A stretch of 64,000 nt of DNA from the NCBI GenBank assembly GCA_944472135.2, contig OX235264.1, forward strand, positions 119,379,809 through 119,443,808. The letters are read 5' to 3'. The translations under genes were made by a program, and so were the position numbers. This document shows positions 31,300 to 42,439 of this stretch, piece after piece. Each line of letters opens with the position of its first letter. Within the stretch, counting starts at the first letter, position 1. A model generated the notes under the pieces. The model did not search any database. It was not told the origin of the DNA and saw only the letters and a list, made by a program, of their open reading frames with translations. The DNA is from Trichobilharzia regenti. Lineage: Eukaryota; Platyhelminthes; Trematoda; Strigeidida; Schistosomatidae.

Positions 31300-32265
31300 C
31301 CTTGTCACTACCTGAAGGAATTAGTTTGTCGTTTCTGTGCTGCTCAAGACTAATTTTTTATTGAATCCAAGCTCCCACGGAATCTTGTATAGCTTCAAAA
31401 ACGAATAGAATAATAATCCTATATTAACGCTAGCTCATAGAAACCACCATCTGTTTTCAATCAAAGGACAAATTCACTTTATAGCCAATTATTGGTAAGC
31501 ACAATAGGTAAAATCGATTGATTTCCCAAAGAGAGTTGCTCACCGGACACCCAGGTTTCCATGCATTCAGGGGCTTAGGGACGGGGTACTAAAGTAGGCA
31601 AGGCGCATCATGGAAAACATTTACAACAGACCACTGAAGGCTTCCATCAGAATAAGCCTAGAAGACCAATGAATAAAGTCACGCGTCGGATAGGTGAAAA
31701 AAACCAGAATGGCTACTGCTACGTTGGTCATTCGTGAGTGAATTGGAAAAGATTTTATGGTGAGAAGATGGTAACCTACGGGTAATCATGAAGTCGATTA
31801 AAATTTTTTCTCAGAGATCAGAATGAAATAGAGTCCATCCGGAAACCAAGCATAGATAGTTCTGAAAACTTTTCATCCCAGTCTGTATGAAGGAATATTA
31901 AGTGTGATGGAAACAATATAAAACCATATGCTGAGATTTTTGAAATCTCCCTCTATAGATGATTCCATTGGGCTGAAATGTTCACTGTCTGTTGACATAT
32001 CAACAAATCCTTTGATGGCGTCCCTGGATTTTATCAGTCACCGTTAAGTGAAACATAAAAAATTCACCTTTTTGACCTCTCTGTCAGCTACTAATCAGCT
32101 ACTAAATCGTGTTTAAATCTTTCTACTTTTGTAATATTCTTGAAACTGTGAATGAATTTTTAAGGACAACGTTGAGTAAAGTAGAAATCGAGGCAATTTC
32201 TTCTAGGCTGCTTACCGGTATTGCTACTATCCTGTCAATATGCCCTTGAGTTCTTGGCGGAACAT
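31300..32265. other. No recognised feature
   Basis: No convincing frame or repeat; TCACCGGACACCCAGGTTTC near 31545 looks like LINE-derived sequence but I cannot place it. Confidence 0.3.
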
Positions 32266-32269
32266 TGAG

Positions 32270-32600
32270 CTTCAGGAGAACATCACTTTTACTGCCACCT
32301 CTGAAGTCATTTTTACATGGCTCTACATATAGTCTCCTCCAACTAGTCGTTTCTCATTCGAATTCAGCTGGATGGCCTTATGTGTAGCGTGTGTTCAATG
32401 GACCTAAATTCTCCTCCGCCTATTTATCTGAGAATAGGTCCTTGATTGGTTCATTAGTTCCCAGAGTTCTCTGTTTCTAATCCTTTCTGGTCATCTTAAC
32501 TTCAGTATAGAGTGAAGGAGTCAGTCACTGATGAACGTCATCAGTAGCCCCTTGGGAATGCTTCCCGTGATGTGTTCATTAAGTCTTTGAATTGACATTA
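32270..32600 (-). mobile_element. RTE-like LINE fragment
   Basis: Minus strand matches the block after RT: RITGSIPKGLLMTFIS-like, then LKLRWPERIRNREL near 32480, parallel to 38.4, 44.9 and 59.0 kb. No open frame. Confidence 0.5.
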
Positions 32601-32849
32601 GAGTTACATAATCCCATTCTTGTTCCTTATGATGAATGTGACAGATTTCAGGGAAATAAAAATTCTGACTTGCTTTCTTAATCTTGATTTTAACATACTC
32701 ATGTGTACCGTCGGTAGTTGAAACGATACTCCTCTAACAGTGAGTGAGGTGACTTTTTCTGTATTAAAAAAATAAAATTCAAACAATCATTGACTTCTTC
32801 CATACACTTAGTTCCCTTGGTGAATTTCGATAGAGAAAAGGAAGACAAA

Positions 32850-34365
32850 ATTTACAGTAGAAAATCATCATTCTGTTTCACAGATCCTTCTCATCAGCTG
32901 CGCACACCACTGCCTGAAATTACAATGCTTATAAATAATACATTTTAATGCTTTAACCTTTGAAAGGTAATAAAGAAAACATTATAAGATGAACGCATCG
33001 CGAATATTTTAATCATTAAAATTTTCAGCTTAAGTTACCATCAGCAAACTATGAAAAAAGAAGAAAGGGGGTTGGGTGAAAAGAGAAAAATTGAATAAAC
33101 AGTGTTAACTTGTACGTCAACATGGCAACTCAAGAAGGTTAAAGTTCCTCAAGTTGAAAACTTACTCAGTGAGCTTAGCTGAGATCACTAGTGTGTATAA
33201 CTAATCAGTGTAATGAAAGTAATACGGTTACCAAGGGAGCGAGAGATCGACTACATCCTCTTTCTATGTGGACAAGTTTGGTCTGAAACGCTTGATTGCA
33301 ACTGCTTCAGCAGTAAATCGTAGGTAGATTCGCTGTCCTTTGTATGTTTAATATTTTGAACGATTTGGAAATCTCGACAAAATGACCCGTATTCACAGTG
33401 TGGGTGTCTGGTAACTGAACTTTGTAAATATCTGCTTCCCTGCAGGCATAAGTCTCTTGGAATGTGCTCTGAAAACCTTATTCTTTTTCTCATTCTAATG
33501 TAATGACTGCCGCGGGTGCACGTAAATTTATAAATGCAATTTGAGGTAGCATCAGCAGGGTACTTATCCAGTTTCGATTGTTGGCTTATGGAGCATGTAT
33601 TGCTGTAAAATGTCACCAGCTTAGCTGCAGGGAAGCATCTCTTTATTCCTCCTTTCGTCCTATTTTCAATCTTTTGTGATACTACTTCTCTTTTGTGAAT
33701 GGGAGACAAATGAACAACTTATTGAATTGGATTTTTTGATTTTCCCGTCGATTGATTGGACCGAAGTGCTCGGTCTAAGGTTGACATATCTGTCGGCTTC
33801 TTGTGCAGATGCTTCGACGATGTCTGGGCATTTAGTTAGGATACAATTGGTGGTCAACATGAGACCGAGCACTTCGGTCCAATCAATCGACGGGAAAATC
33901 AAAAAATCTAATTCAATAATTAATATGACCCGTTGTACAAGAGGTGGCTGGCTCTCGTGGCCCAAGTGGTCTAGTGGATAACGCTTCGGCGTTTGAAACT
34001 ATGGGTACTGGGTTCGAGCCTCGGTGGGAACATCATCACTCACTGAGAAATGCAGGTACATCCAGATGACAAGTCCCAAATAGGACAAAATGCGCGTTAT
34101 CCTGGATTCCACTGCTAGCCACCATCCACCAATTGTATACAAATTAAAAGTAATTGTAATACTTACAATATTCCGGATGCATTCATCTTATAATGTTTTC
34201 TATATTATGACCTTTCAAACATTGAAGTATTAAGTGTTATTATTTATGACCATTTTAATTTCAGGTAGTGGTTCGCAGTTAGCTGATGAGAACCTGTGAA
34301 ATAGAATGATGATATCGTTGTATACTGCAAATCTGATCTTTCTTACTCTATCAAAATCATTGAAT
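32850..34365. mobile_element. Head-to-head PLE with nested Sm-alpha
   Basis: The terminal parts 32850-33020 and 34150-34345 are inverted copies (TTCTGTTTCACAGATCCTTC against AACCTGTGAAATAGAATGAT). The minus strand between them carries the PLE endonuclease at 33709-33251 (SNCIYKFTCTRGSHYI, RFSEHIPRDLCLQG, and a decayed C-terminus). Sm-alpha (33700-34140) separates it from the inverted arm. YIG is replaced by YIR. Confidence 0.6.
33700..34140. repeat. Sm-alpha SINE with inverted 5' part
   Basis: Inverted 3' ends (CGTCGATTGATTGGACCGAAGTGCTCGGTC at 33747, complement near 33870) flank a short centre, followed by a plus-strand unit: TGGCCCAAGTGGTCTAGTGG (box A), GGGTTCGAGCCTCGG (box B). The ribozyme copy at 34060-34125 has ATGACAA in place of CTGACGA and AAAA in place of GAAA, so it is inactive. 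Confidence 0.7.
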
Positions 34366-34389
34366 TTCACACAAAATGTCTTTTAATTG

Positions 34390-35080
34390 ATTAAAAATGG
34401 CTGTTTATCATTTCAAGCTATTGATTAATGTAGAGAGAATAGATGCTTGTCGATAACGTCTTCTTGTGATTTCAAGGATTCTCCACCCACGAATGTAACC
34501 TTCTGACCTATTTTCTCTGTCCTTCTTTTTAATATTATAAACAATTCGTCTGAATAGAATTCATTGTGAATATTAATCATGTACAGGCAACACTACGACA
34601 GATATTTGCTGGTATTCATAATCATTGTAGATTTATTATTATTATTATTATCATATATGTATATGCGTATTGATGATATACATGAGCACATTTTGAACTC
34701 TAATCAAATAACGATCATAGAATCTTGATCTGAGTGCTTCAGTGGTACTTCAAAAAAAAAATAACATAAATGTTGTCAATAACTATTATGGATATACATA
34801 TGTGATTGTAGAATCTAATGAAGAATTTATTGAAAAGAATATTGTGTATTCAGCCTTGAAATTGTCTTTCAGCTATGCTGCTAGAGTACTAGTAGTTTTA
34901 GTAGTAGTAGTAGTAGAAGTTCTTATGAACACTTCATAGAACCAGAAGGGCTATGAAGTATCTGGTGTTTGATACAACCCTGAGAGTATTAGCTGAACAC
35001 TTGTATTGGAGGCGACTACCAAAATGAACATCTGAGAATTTTTTTTAATTCAGGTGATTTGATAGAAGGAATATTATGAT
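34390..35080. other. Mostly unannotated; PLE-end relic at 34803-34850
   Basis: AT-rich with ATT and AGT trinucleotide runs (34628-34650, 34895-34915). GAATCTAATGAAGAATTTAT followed by TGAAAAGAATATTGTG is the PLE hammerhead-like end, with GAAT able to pair with ATTC. Confidence 0.35.
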
Positions 35081-35084
35081 AATT

Positions 35085-36485
35085 ATTGTTTTCTTTAGTT
35101 CCTAGAGAGACATAGCGCTTCAGCCAAACGTCTCCATTGTGTCCGGTTCTCTGCCAACGTTTTCACTTGGCTCCACGTCTGCCCACATACTTTCATCTCC
35201 TCTTCACATCACCTCCTCCATGTCACCCTCGCACTGATGGCCAACTAACTCGCCACTGCAAATTCGGGTTCCACTCAAACGACGGCCTGGCGTGTGATGT
35301 CACTCACTTCATGGGTTGTTTTTCTCAGAGTATGGTCAATCTACCACCTAGATTTATTTCTGCATATTTTTTAGACAATTGTTTTCTGCTGACTAGGTTG
35401 GTTCGCCCCCAGAGATCCTTCCCTGTTGCTGATCTTTTCTGACCGGTCATCTGATATTGAATAGTATTGTGCGAAGACAACGATTGGTGAAGGTGTGTAT
35501 TTTGTTTGAAGTGGCCTTTATTACTTGGCGTCAACTCTCTGATCAGCAAAGTAGCACTGACTTCAGATTGGAGTTGAAAATCCTTATCTTATTTTCATTT
35601 CTATGCTGAGTGCTGTTGATCTCTACACAGAATTGAGAGTAATGCAGAGTAATGATCTTCGCTTTGATATCATCATCACTTTCGTCCTCCTGTAGTTGAA
35701 ACGAGGCTTCCCAGGAGGGTAGGTGGATAGATGCAGGAGGTTGCTCCTTTTAAATTTCTCCTATTTATGCAAATTGTTCTCTGTTGTTGTTGATATTGTC
35801 TGGGAATCTTAATCACCTACCTCTGTCCTCTCGATGTTCACCTGAAGTTCTATCTCCTCTGGATGCTTCATCTGCCAACTTGTCGCTTTTCACTTGCATA
35901 TCTTGCAGTTTGTGGGAAATCATACATACATGATCGGCGAAGTCCAGATCCTTCAGTTTCTTTTTTGTGTGGGTCCATTTTATGCCCGTTTCCTTGCTGT
36001 ACGCCGTCTGTCGCACTATTGAGTCTGCTGCAATCATGAAAATCATTGGAGATAATAGGCAGCCTTGTCTTACTCCTGTCTCTACTTCGAAGGATTCCGT
36101 GAGTTTCCCATTGTGGATTACTTGGCATGCAGTGTTGTCGTACAGCTGTTAGATTAGATGTATGATCGTTGGCAGCACCGCTTGGTAGCACCAAAGTATT
36201 TGCCGTATCACCTCTCAAGCAACGCTGAGTTATCGAATACCTTTTTAAAGTCGATGAAGTTGAGATAGATAGCTTACCGCCATTCCAAGCTCTGTTCAAT
36301 GATGATCCGTAGTGTTGCGACTAGTCGATGCATGACTTGTTCCTCCTAAATCCAGCCTATTCCGTATATGGTGCGGACTTTCCGTGTCCCCACACAGACT
36401 TTTTTTTGGCGCAAGGAGACTCATCGTGCTGAAGTTTCTGTAGCAACTTTGTCTACAGGATGGGCTTGCTAGCCTTACCTCTAAG
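35085..36485 (-). mobile_element. Internally deleted RTE-like LINE
   Basis: Minus strand, from 36485: the 5' end with GTGTGGGGACACGGAAAGTC (36360-36400). A jump to the RT follows (about 36300 to 35960: VFDKVEI-type block and the product QGCLLSP-like near 36070), with motif C as DFADHVCMISHKL (35940; the second catalytic Asp is His). Then come the DEASRGDRTSGEHRED block, the C-terminus (35450-35700) and the 3' end at 35090-35280. Most of the endonuclease is missing. Confidence 0.6.
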
Positions 36486-36489
36486 AGGG

Positions 36490-36980
36490 GAGGTTATTAC
36501 ATGTGTATTTAGTTTAAAGAGGATGGGTTGCTCCCCTTAAAATCAAGAAAATAAGGAATAAAGCAATCGGGACAACACCAGCAAAGTGAAAATAATTCAT
36601 AACAGCAGAGGCGGCGACAAAAACAACAAAAAAATCCGTAGCACTAGGATCACTGTCAAATACAGTTAACAAGAATGATATCAAAAGTAAGACTTACTGA
36701 TTTCTGCCGACTTAGATAAGTAAATCCAACGATATATACAATTATAGATATTAGTTAGTGTTAAACTCTCCCAAAGTGCCAAACAGCTAGTTATAGGTGT
36801 TATTAGCCTACAAGATTATATTCACAGATTCAGTGTTCGAAAGTCAAATAATTAAAATAAATTCCACAACCCCCAGGCAAGATACTCTAGGGAAAAAGGG
36901 TTTTATGTAAATGATCAAATGTAGCGTACTCTTAAAAAAGCCAGAGAGAAAGATAGTTGATCTCATTCGGTAAATTTATT
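36490..36980. other. No recognised feature
   Basis: A-rich sequence with no frame or family match. Confidence 0.3.
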
Positions 36981-36984
36981 GGAA

Positions 36985-37400
36985 GATAAATTGATGGATG
37001 GTGATTGATAATGGAATCCAGAAGGCACATTTCGTCCTGTTTGGGACTTGTCAGTTAGTGAACGTACTTGAATTTCCCGGTGAGTGATAACGGTGTTCCC
37101 ACTGAAGCTCGAACATAGTAGCGCGCGTTTCAAACTCCAGAAGGTTATCCAATAGACCACTTAGGACAAGGGAGCCACCTTTTGTGCAGCAGGTATCAGT
37201 AATTATTTAATTCATTTCGGATGGTCTAGTGGATAACGCTTTGGAGTTCAAGACTATCGACACTGAGTTAGAGCCCCAGTGGGTACACCGCCACTCACTG
37301 ACGCGAAAATGCAGGTACATCCACTAGTTGAAAAGCCCCAAGTAGGATGTATTGAGTTTTGTCCTGGATTCTATTTCTAGTCACCATCCATCAATTTACT
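36985..37400. repeat. Two opposed Sm-alpha SINEs
   Basis: Minus unit 36985-37207 (ribozyme core CTGACAA, so G8 is mutated; GAAA intact) and plus unit 37217-37400 (box A GATGGTCTAGTGGATAACG; box B damaged; ribozyme region CTAGTTGAAAAG strongly decayed). They meet head to head near 37210. Confidence 0.65.
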
Positions 37401-37769
37401 ACATGCTAAATAGTGAGACATTGTCAAAGCAGCTACAAAAGGCGGAGAAGTTAGGTCTAGTCAATCAGTCAACGCGAGTGTTCAGATTGAATTAATCAGT
37501 AACTTTGAAGATCATTATTTGAACTCAAGTCAGCAGCTAACAAAGTGACCAGTTATTTGACTTGTCATCACTTTTCATAATATGTATCATGAAATCTGTT
37601 TCATATATTAGGAATCCATTGATATTGACAGCGTAATGCGTATTTTAGTGGTTATTTATCGCATCTTCTGATGCTCCTAACAATTAGAACCGTTTGAGAG
37701 AAATAACAATTGAGTTCTACACCTTTCTAACCATACTGTTAATATTACTCACCAGTGTTTCCGTTTTGA

Positions 37770-37910
37770 CAATGGAATGATGTCATTTAGGGAATCACTG
37801 GAAACTGTCACGGAGTATTAGACAGCCATTCCGAATCCATAACTTTCAGATTAGGCCGAAGCCTTCTGACCCTTCAAAAACTGGGATTGAATTTAATGGG
37901 TCTTGAATTT
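37770..37910 (-). repeat. Thr-like SINE relic
   Basis: ATGATGTCATTTAGGGAATCACTGGAAACTG and GAGTATTAGACAGCC correspond to the family 3' end and stem I region on the minus strand; the rest has decayed. Confidence 0.4.
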
Positions 37911-38069
37911 TAATTTCTATTGGTTTGCAATTTATAGATTCAAAACCATGAATGTTGCCATCTATTGTTCGCCTCCCTACTGAACTCCACAGACTAAGCA
38001 TCCGCCGCAAGTCAACATTCGAACAGGCGGGGCGTAAGAAAACTCACACAAGCCTATGTGTATCATTAT

Positions 38070-39010
38070 TATTGTTCCCTTGGGTTCTGAGTGGAAAGTA
38101 GGCTTTCAACAACACACCTCCAATTCGTTCTATTTTCTGCTGTTCTCTTCAGATGGTTCCACAAATGGCCTACTCCATGACACCCTCGCACCGACCACCC
38201 ATTAGTCCCCTCGAGCAATGACTTGCATAGAGCGCGATGTCACTCAACGGTTTCCCCAATGCATGCCCCTTGCATTTTCATTTTCTCCTACATATATGTT
38301 GAGCGATCGGCTCTCGCCTTTTTGTTTGTTCCAATAGTTTCTTGTTGCTAATTCTTTCTGGCAGGCGAATTGATCTTCAGTATCGAGCTTGCGAAAGTGG
38401 CAGCTGTTGATGAAAGTTTGCAGCGGGCTGTTGGAAATTCTTTTGATGACATGCAATTCAACTTTCTGACACGTATAGAAGGATCGAGTTGTCAGTGGTG
38501 TTGAAAATTCGAATCTGCTTTCTAATGCTGACTGATAGTAGACGATTTCCCAACTGGTTACAGGTTGATGAAGGCGTATCATGATTTTCTGATTCTGGTC
38601 AGCTTTGAAATCTTCATCCGTCCCGACTGCCTGCCTGGCCAGATAAGTGAAGGAGGCAACCTCTGTTAAGTACCTTTTGTTGGCGGTCATTGACGCTGGC
38701 TGTTGTTGCTGTTGCTGTAGGTCGGTGGGTGGGGGTAACTTCATCACCTCCGCCCTCTTTATGCTCATCTGTAGTCCTGTTTTCTATGCTAGCCTCTTCA
38801 GCTAGTTTTTTGGTTTTTCCTTGCAAGTCTTCGAGTTTGTGTTACATTAGACATATATCATCTGCGAAATTCAGACCTTCTATAGTCTTCTTATCTGTAG
38901 TCCAATGTATTCCTGACTCGTCGCTTTCTGTGCACAGCTTGACACATAATCCAATCAGTCCACCACAATGAAGAATATCATCGGTGATGATAATAGGAAA
39001 GCAGCCTTGT
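38070..39010 (-). mobile_element. RTE-like LINE, 3' half
   Basis: Minus strand: FADD motif C is intact in the frame 39102-38842 (IEGLNFADDICLM). The block LKKTEDLQGKTKK follows, then the Gln/Thr-rich stretch near 38700, the TYLARQAVGTDEDFKADQNQ block (38768 frame), and the C-terminus with SNSPLQTFINSCHFRKLDTED. The 3' end is at 38070-38240. It has the only intact catalytic FADD of the RTE copies here, but it is frameshifted. Confidence 0.6.
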
Positions 39011-39019
39011 CTAGGTGTA

Positions 39020-39455
39020 GTGTTCATTATTATTTTCTTTTTGACAGTAAACTTTATTGGAAAAAATTTCACTAAATGACCTTGTCCAAGTGTAGTATCC
39101 ATTTAGCGAATTTACCGCCTCTAGGTGAAACTGTCATTTCTTTCTCACAGCATGTGGTTAAAATTTACATCACCATTTATTTATATAATCATTTTGTAAT
39201 TATAATTATTATGTGATTAACAATGAAGCATTATAGGGACTTATGAATAAATGTGTTAGATAAAACGTTTTCTGAATTTAACTAACATAGTTACTTGTTG
39301 AAAATTGCTTAAAATTAAATTATTGACTGTAAGTAAAAATAGGCCTCGAAAGATTTTGGGCTAAATGGACTACTTTCCTACAATAGATTTAAGTTTATCT
39401 GCAGAAATAAGTTCAACAAACTTGCAAAGAGTTAATTTTTAAATGAAAAAAAACA
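39020..39455. other. No recognised feature
   Basis: AT-rich, stops in all frames. Confidence 0.3.
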
Positions 39456-39459
39456 ATAA

Positions 39460-40870
39460 ATGCATACACTGCTGGTAATAATAATAATGTTCACTTTAGC
39501 CCAAACAATAATGATCATACCTGATGGAATCTTTCAGTGTTACTTAATCAGACGAGAGAGAGAGAGAGGATGCAAAAGTTCACTTACTGATAACCGCTTC
39601 TTTCTGAACGCATAAACCGGGTTTCAGGTGCCAAGGTCTTTAGTACAAACTTTTGACTGGTACTGGTTTATGAGTATTTGGACGAAAACTATTAAAGTGC
39701 AAGTATTGTCCATTCCATGTAGGTTTTTGGCAAATTGACTTCTGAAAACTACCTTCTTCTAGGCGTTATATGGCAATGTCAAAGAAGTGGAACTTTCCAT
39801 CATTTTCATGTTCCATAGTTAATTCAATATTTGTATGTGCGTCGTTGTATAATCTGAGTAGGTTGGTAAGAAGCATGACTTTCTTTGTTGCACACTACAA
39901 AATATGTCATCGACATATCCACATTAAGAAGTTGTTTCGTCGATTCCATGCTTCAACATGAAAATGACGCAGAGTTTCATTTCATTGATATTACCATGCA
40001 AGGCCTAGAAAATGGTAGTCTTTAGAAGTCAATTTATCGAAAGCCTACATGGAATGGATAATACCGACATTTTAATAGTTTTTGTCCAAATAGCTTTGAA
40101 CGTGGACTAGTCAAGACTCTATACTATAGAGCAAGGAAAATATGCTTTACAGAGAAATTAGACGAAGCATTTATGTTTCTCCCAAGGGGATGTTGAAAAG
40201 CAACGGTTACCTTCAAAGGTTCATTACCAAGTATGGAAGATCTCAAAGCTCAAATACTAAACAAATCACAGTGGAAAAAAGCCCATTTACATTCAACCTA
40301 ATTATTAGAGGTAAAAATATTACAGAAAGTGTCCACAGGTGATTGAAGAGGTCACTAGACAGGACGTATCCTGCAGCTAAACTCGTTCCCATCTATCGAA
40401 CAACATAATGTTTGTTACAGCGGAAAACTGAAAAAAAATATCCTTCTCATGCTAACTCCAACTGTATGTACAAATTTACATGTATCTGCGGGAACAGTTA
40501 CATTGGAAGAACAGAAAGAAGGGCATAAGCCTATGTCTCAAAGGAATAAATGCTTTCAACAGTGCCACCATCGTCACGCACCTCCTTGACATAGGTCACT
40601 AGGTGGACGTTGCAAGATCGTTCAAAATTATCAGTAGGCAGTAGAGTTAAATTTTCCTTAAGTTTATCTAAGCGCCTGAAACCTGATTTATGCGTTCAGA
40701 TAGAGGCAATTATCATTCTTTCCTTGTTACGCTGGTAACTGGAAATTTTCATCCTCTCTCTTTCATCTAATTACGTAATACCAAAAGATCTAATTATGTA
40801 TGGTTGTTATATTACTGTTTGGGCTAAAGTGAACATTATTATTGTAAGCATTGTGTGCATATATTGACTG
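39460..40870. mobile_element. Head-to-head PLE copy
   Basis: The ends are inverted copies: AATGTTCACTTTAGCCCAAAC (39487) and GTTTGGGCTAAAGTGAACATT (about 40815). The minus arm carries an RT fragment (MEHENDGKFHFFDIAI, KPTWNGQYLHFNSF) next to a tiny C-terminal piece at 39585-39635. At about 39960 the orientation flips and the plus strand repeats the RT part (EFHFIDITMQGLENG, KPTWNG). It continues through the thumb to an eroded GIY-YIG domain (CTNLHVSAGTVTLEEQKEG in a shifted frame). Confidence 0.65.
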
Positions 40871-40879
40871 ATTTGTTTT

Positions 40880-41590
40880 CGTTTAAAAGTGAACTCTGTG
40901 CAATTATGCTAAACTTGTCTGTGTAGATAAACTTAGTGATAATTTCTTTGGGCTGTGAGCAGATGAGGTGTTGAGAAGCCAATGAAATAAATACTGATGG
41001 TACCATTTTCACTCTACACAAACTTTCATTCTTGCCATATTCAGATCTCAAGGTCACTTTAATGCTTATCATCATATCGTCTTGATAAATGTGTTATGTT
41101 ACATGACCTGAGTCGAAGCAGGTACATTGATGATAATGATCTTGACCTCAAACGAGAGAAACGGCTGTCCAGAGGTTCGATCACTTTGATCTCGTTATCC
41201 AGCAAGCACTACCGGTCGATGTCTGTGGTATTCACATACTCATATCAGTAAATCAATCACTCTATCAGCAGCATATTGTGCCATGTATTTACGCTTGTTT
41301 TCCTGATTGCCATTTATATTATCAACCTGATCGCATATTTTGGTTTCCAAATGAAACTATAGTGTAATTTCACCTTGAATTGTGCAAACCGCATATCGTG
41401 CAATCACTAGACATGTTGAATATTTATTGAAAGTACTGACATTTTAAAGACAGTTGGTGTGTTGAAGCTTCAAAGAGAACTACATCAATCGACAGAATGT
41501 ACATAAATCAAGTTGATGAATCACGACAGCGAAGAAACTCACGCTTTGAAATAGATTTGTAGATATTCGGATAAATTTATTTTTTGTCAA
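40880..41590. other. No recognised feature
   Basis: The stretch TTTCACCTTGAATTGTGCAA (41371) resembles 28024-28060, so some of it may be repeat. No open frame of note. Confidence 0.3.
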
Positions 41591-41599
41591 ATTTCTTCT

Positions 41600-42150
41600 C
41601 AAAACAACATCATTTACAGAGATCACTAAAAATGGGGCAGTAGTTGATAGCTGTTTCCTTCTGGTTAGAGTCTCCTCAGCAGTAGACACCTATTGGTCAG
41701 AGTAGGGATGGAGCTCAGGGCTTTCACTTTACAAGACCAAGTTCTTTGATCATCCAATCAGATGATTTGGAATTCAATGACCCCTAAATTCTAATTTTTT
41801 CAATTTTTTGATGGTGATGCGTCACGAAATCCAAAATCCTCAAACATTGCATAATCTGAATGTTGTTTTCTAGCTACTCATTGACGGGAGTTGGATGATT
41901 GGCTTAAAGCTATGTCGAGAAGTCATTACCGATGGGATCTTCTATGTCAGAATTCACAAGCTACATTGTTCTAGCCATGGTGGCTGAATGGTCAACGATC
42001 TGTATTATATAACCTAAAAGTCCTGAGTTCCACGATTTCCTGGGGTCATGGTTGTACACCATATAAGACTCTCAAATCAAGACGTAGCAGATATTCTACA
42101 CTCCCTGGATTTCAATGGTCTTTCTAGATGGATTGGCTTCTGAAGAAATT
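41600..42150. repeat. Two old Thr-like SINE relics
   Basis: Minus-strand remnant at 41600-41790 (GATCACTAAAAATGGGGCAG, TAGCTGTTTCCTTCTGGTTA). Plus-strand remnant at about 41960-42135 (GGTGGCTGAATGGTCAACGA box A, GACTCTCAAATCAAGACGTAG hammerhead relic). Both are highly diverged. Confidence 0.45.
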
Positions 42151-42334
42151 TAATGGCTGAAATCATATTTATGTTAAATATTAAATTATTATTTTATTCG
42201 GTATATTAGGAAATGTTTTTAGAATCTTTACGCGATTCATTTACACAAAGAATGATGTATACCGCGTACTCTGAATGTGTGAGGTTTATTAATAGGATTA
42301 TGTGATCGGTAGAATCATACGTGTCACAAATAAA

Positions 42335-42430
42335 TATACTATTATTCCTTTGGGTTACGAGTTGAACATAGGGCTTCAACAACACGTCTCCATTTTCCTA
42401 TATTTTCTGCGATCCTTTCAGCTGTTATTG
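42335..42430 (-). mobile_element. RTE-like LINE 3' end
   Basis: Minus strand ends GGAAAATGGAGACGTGTTGT, then TGAAGCCCTATGTTCAACTC, as in the RTE 3' ends at 7.8 and 38.1 kb. Confidence 0.5.
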
Positions 42431-42439
42431 ATACAAGTA

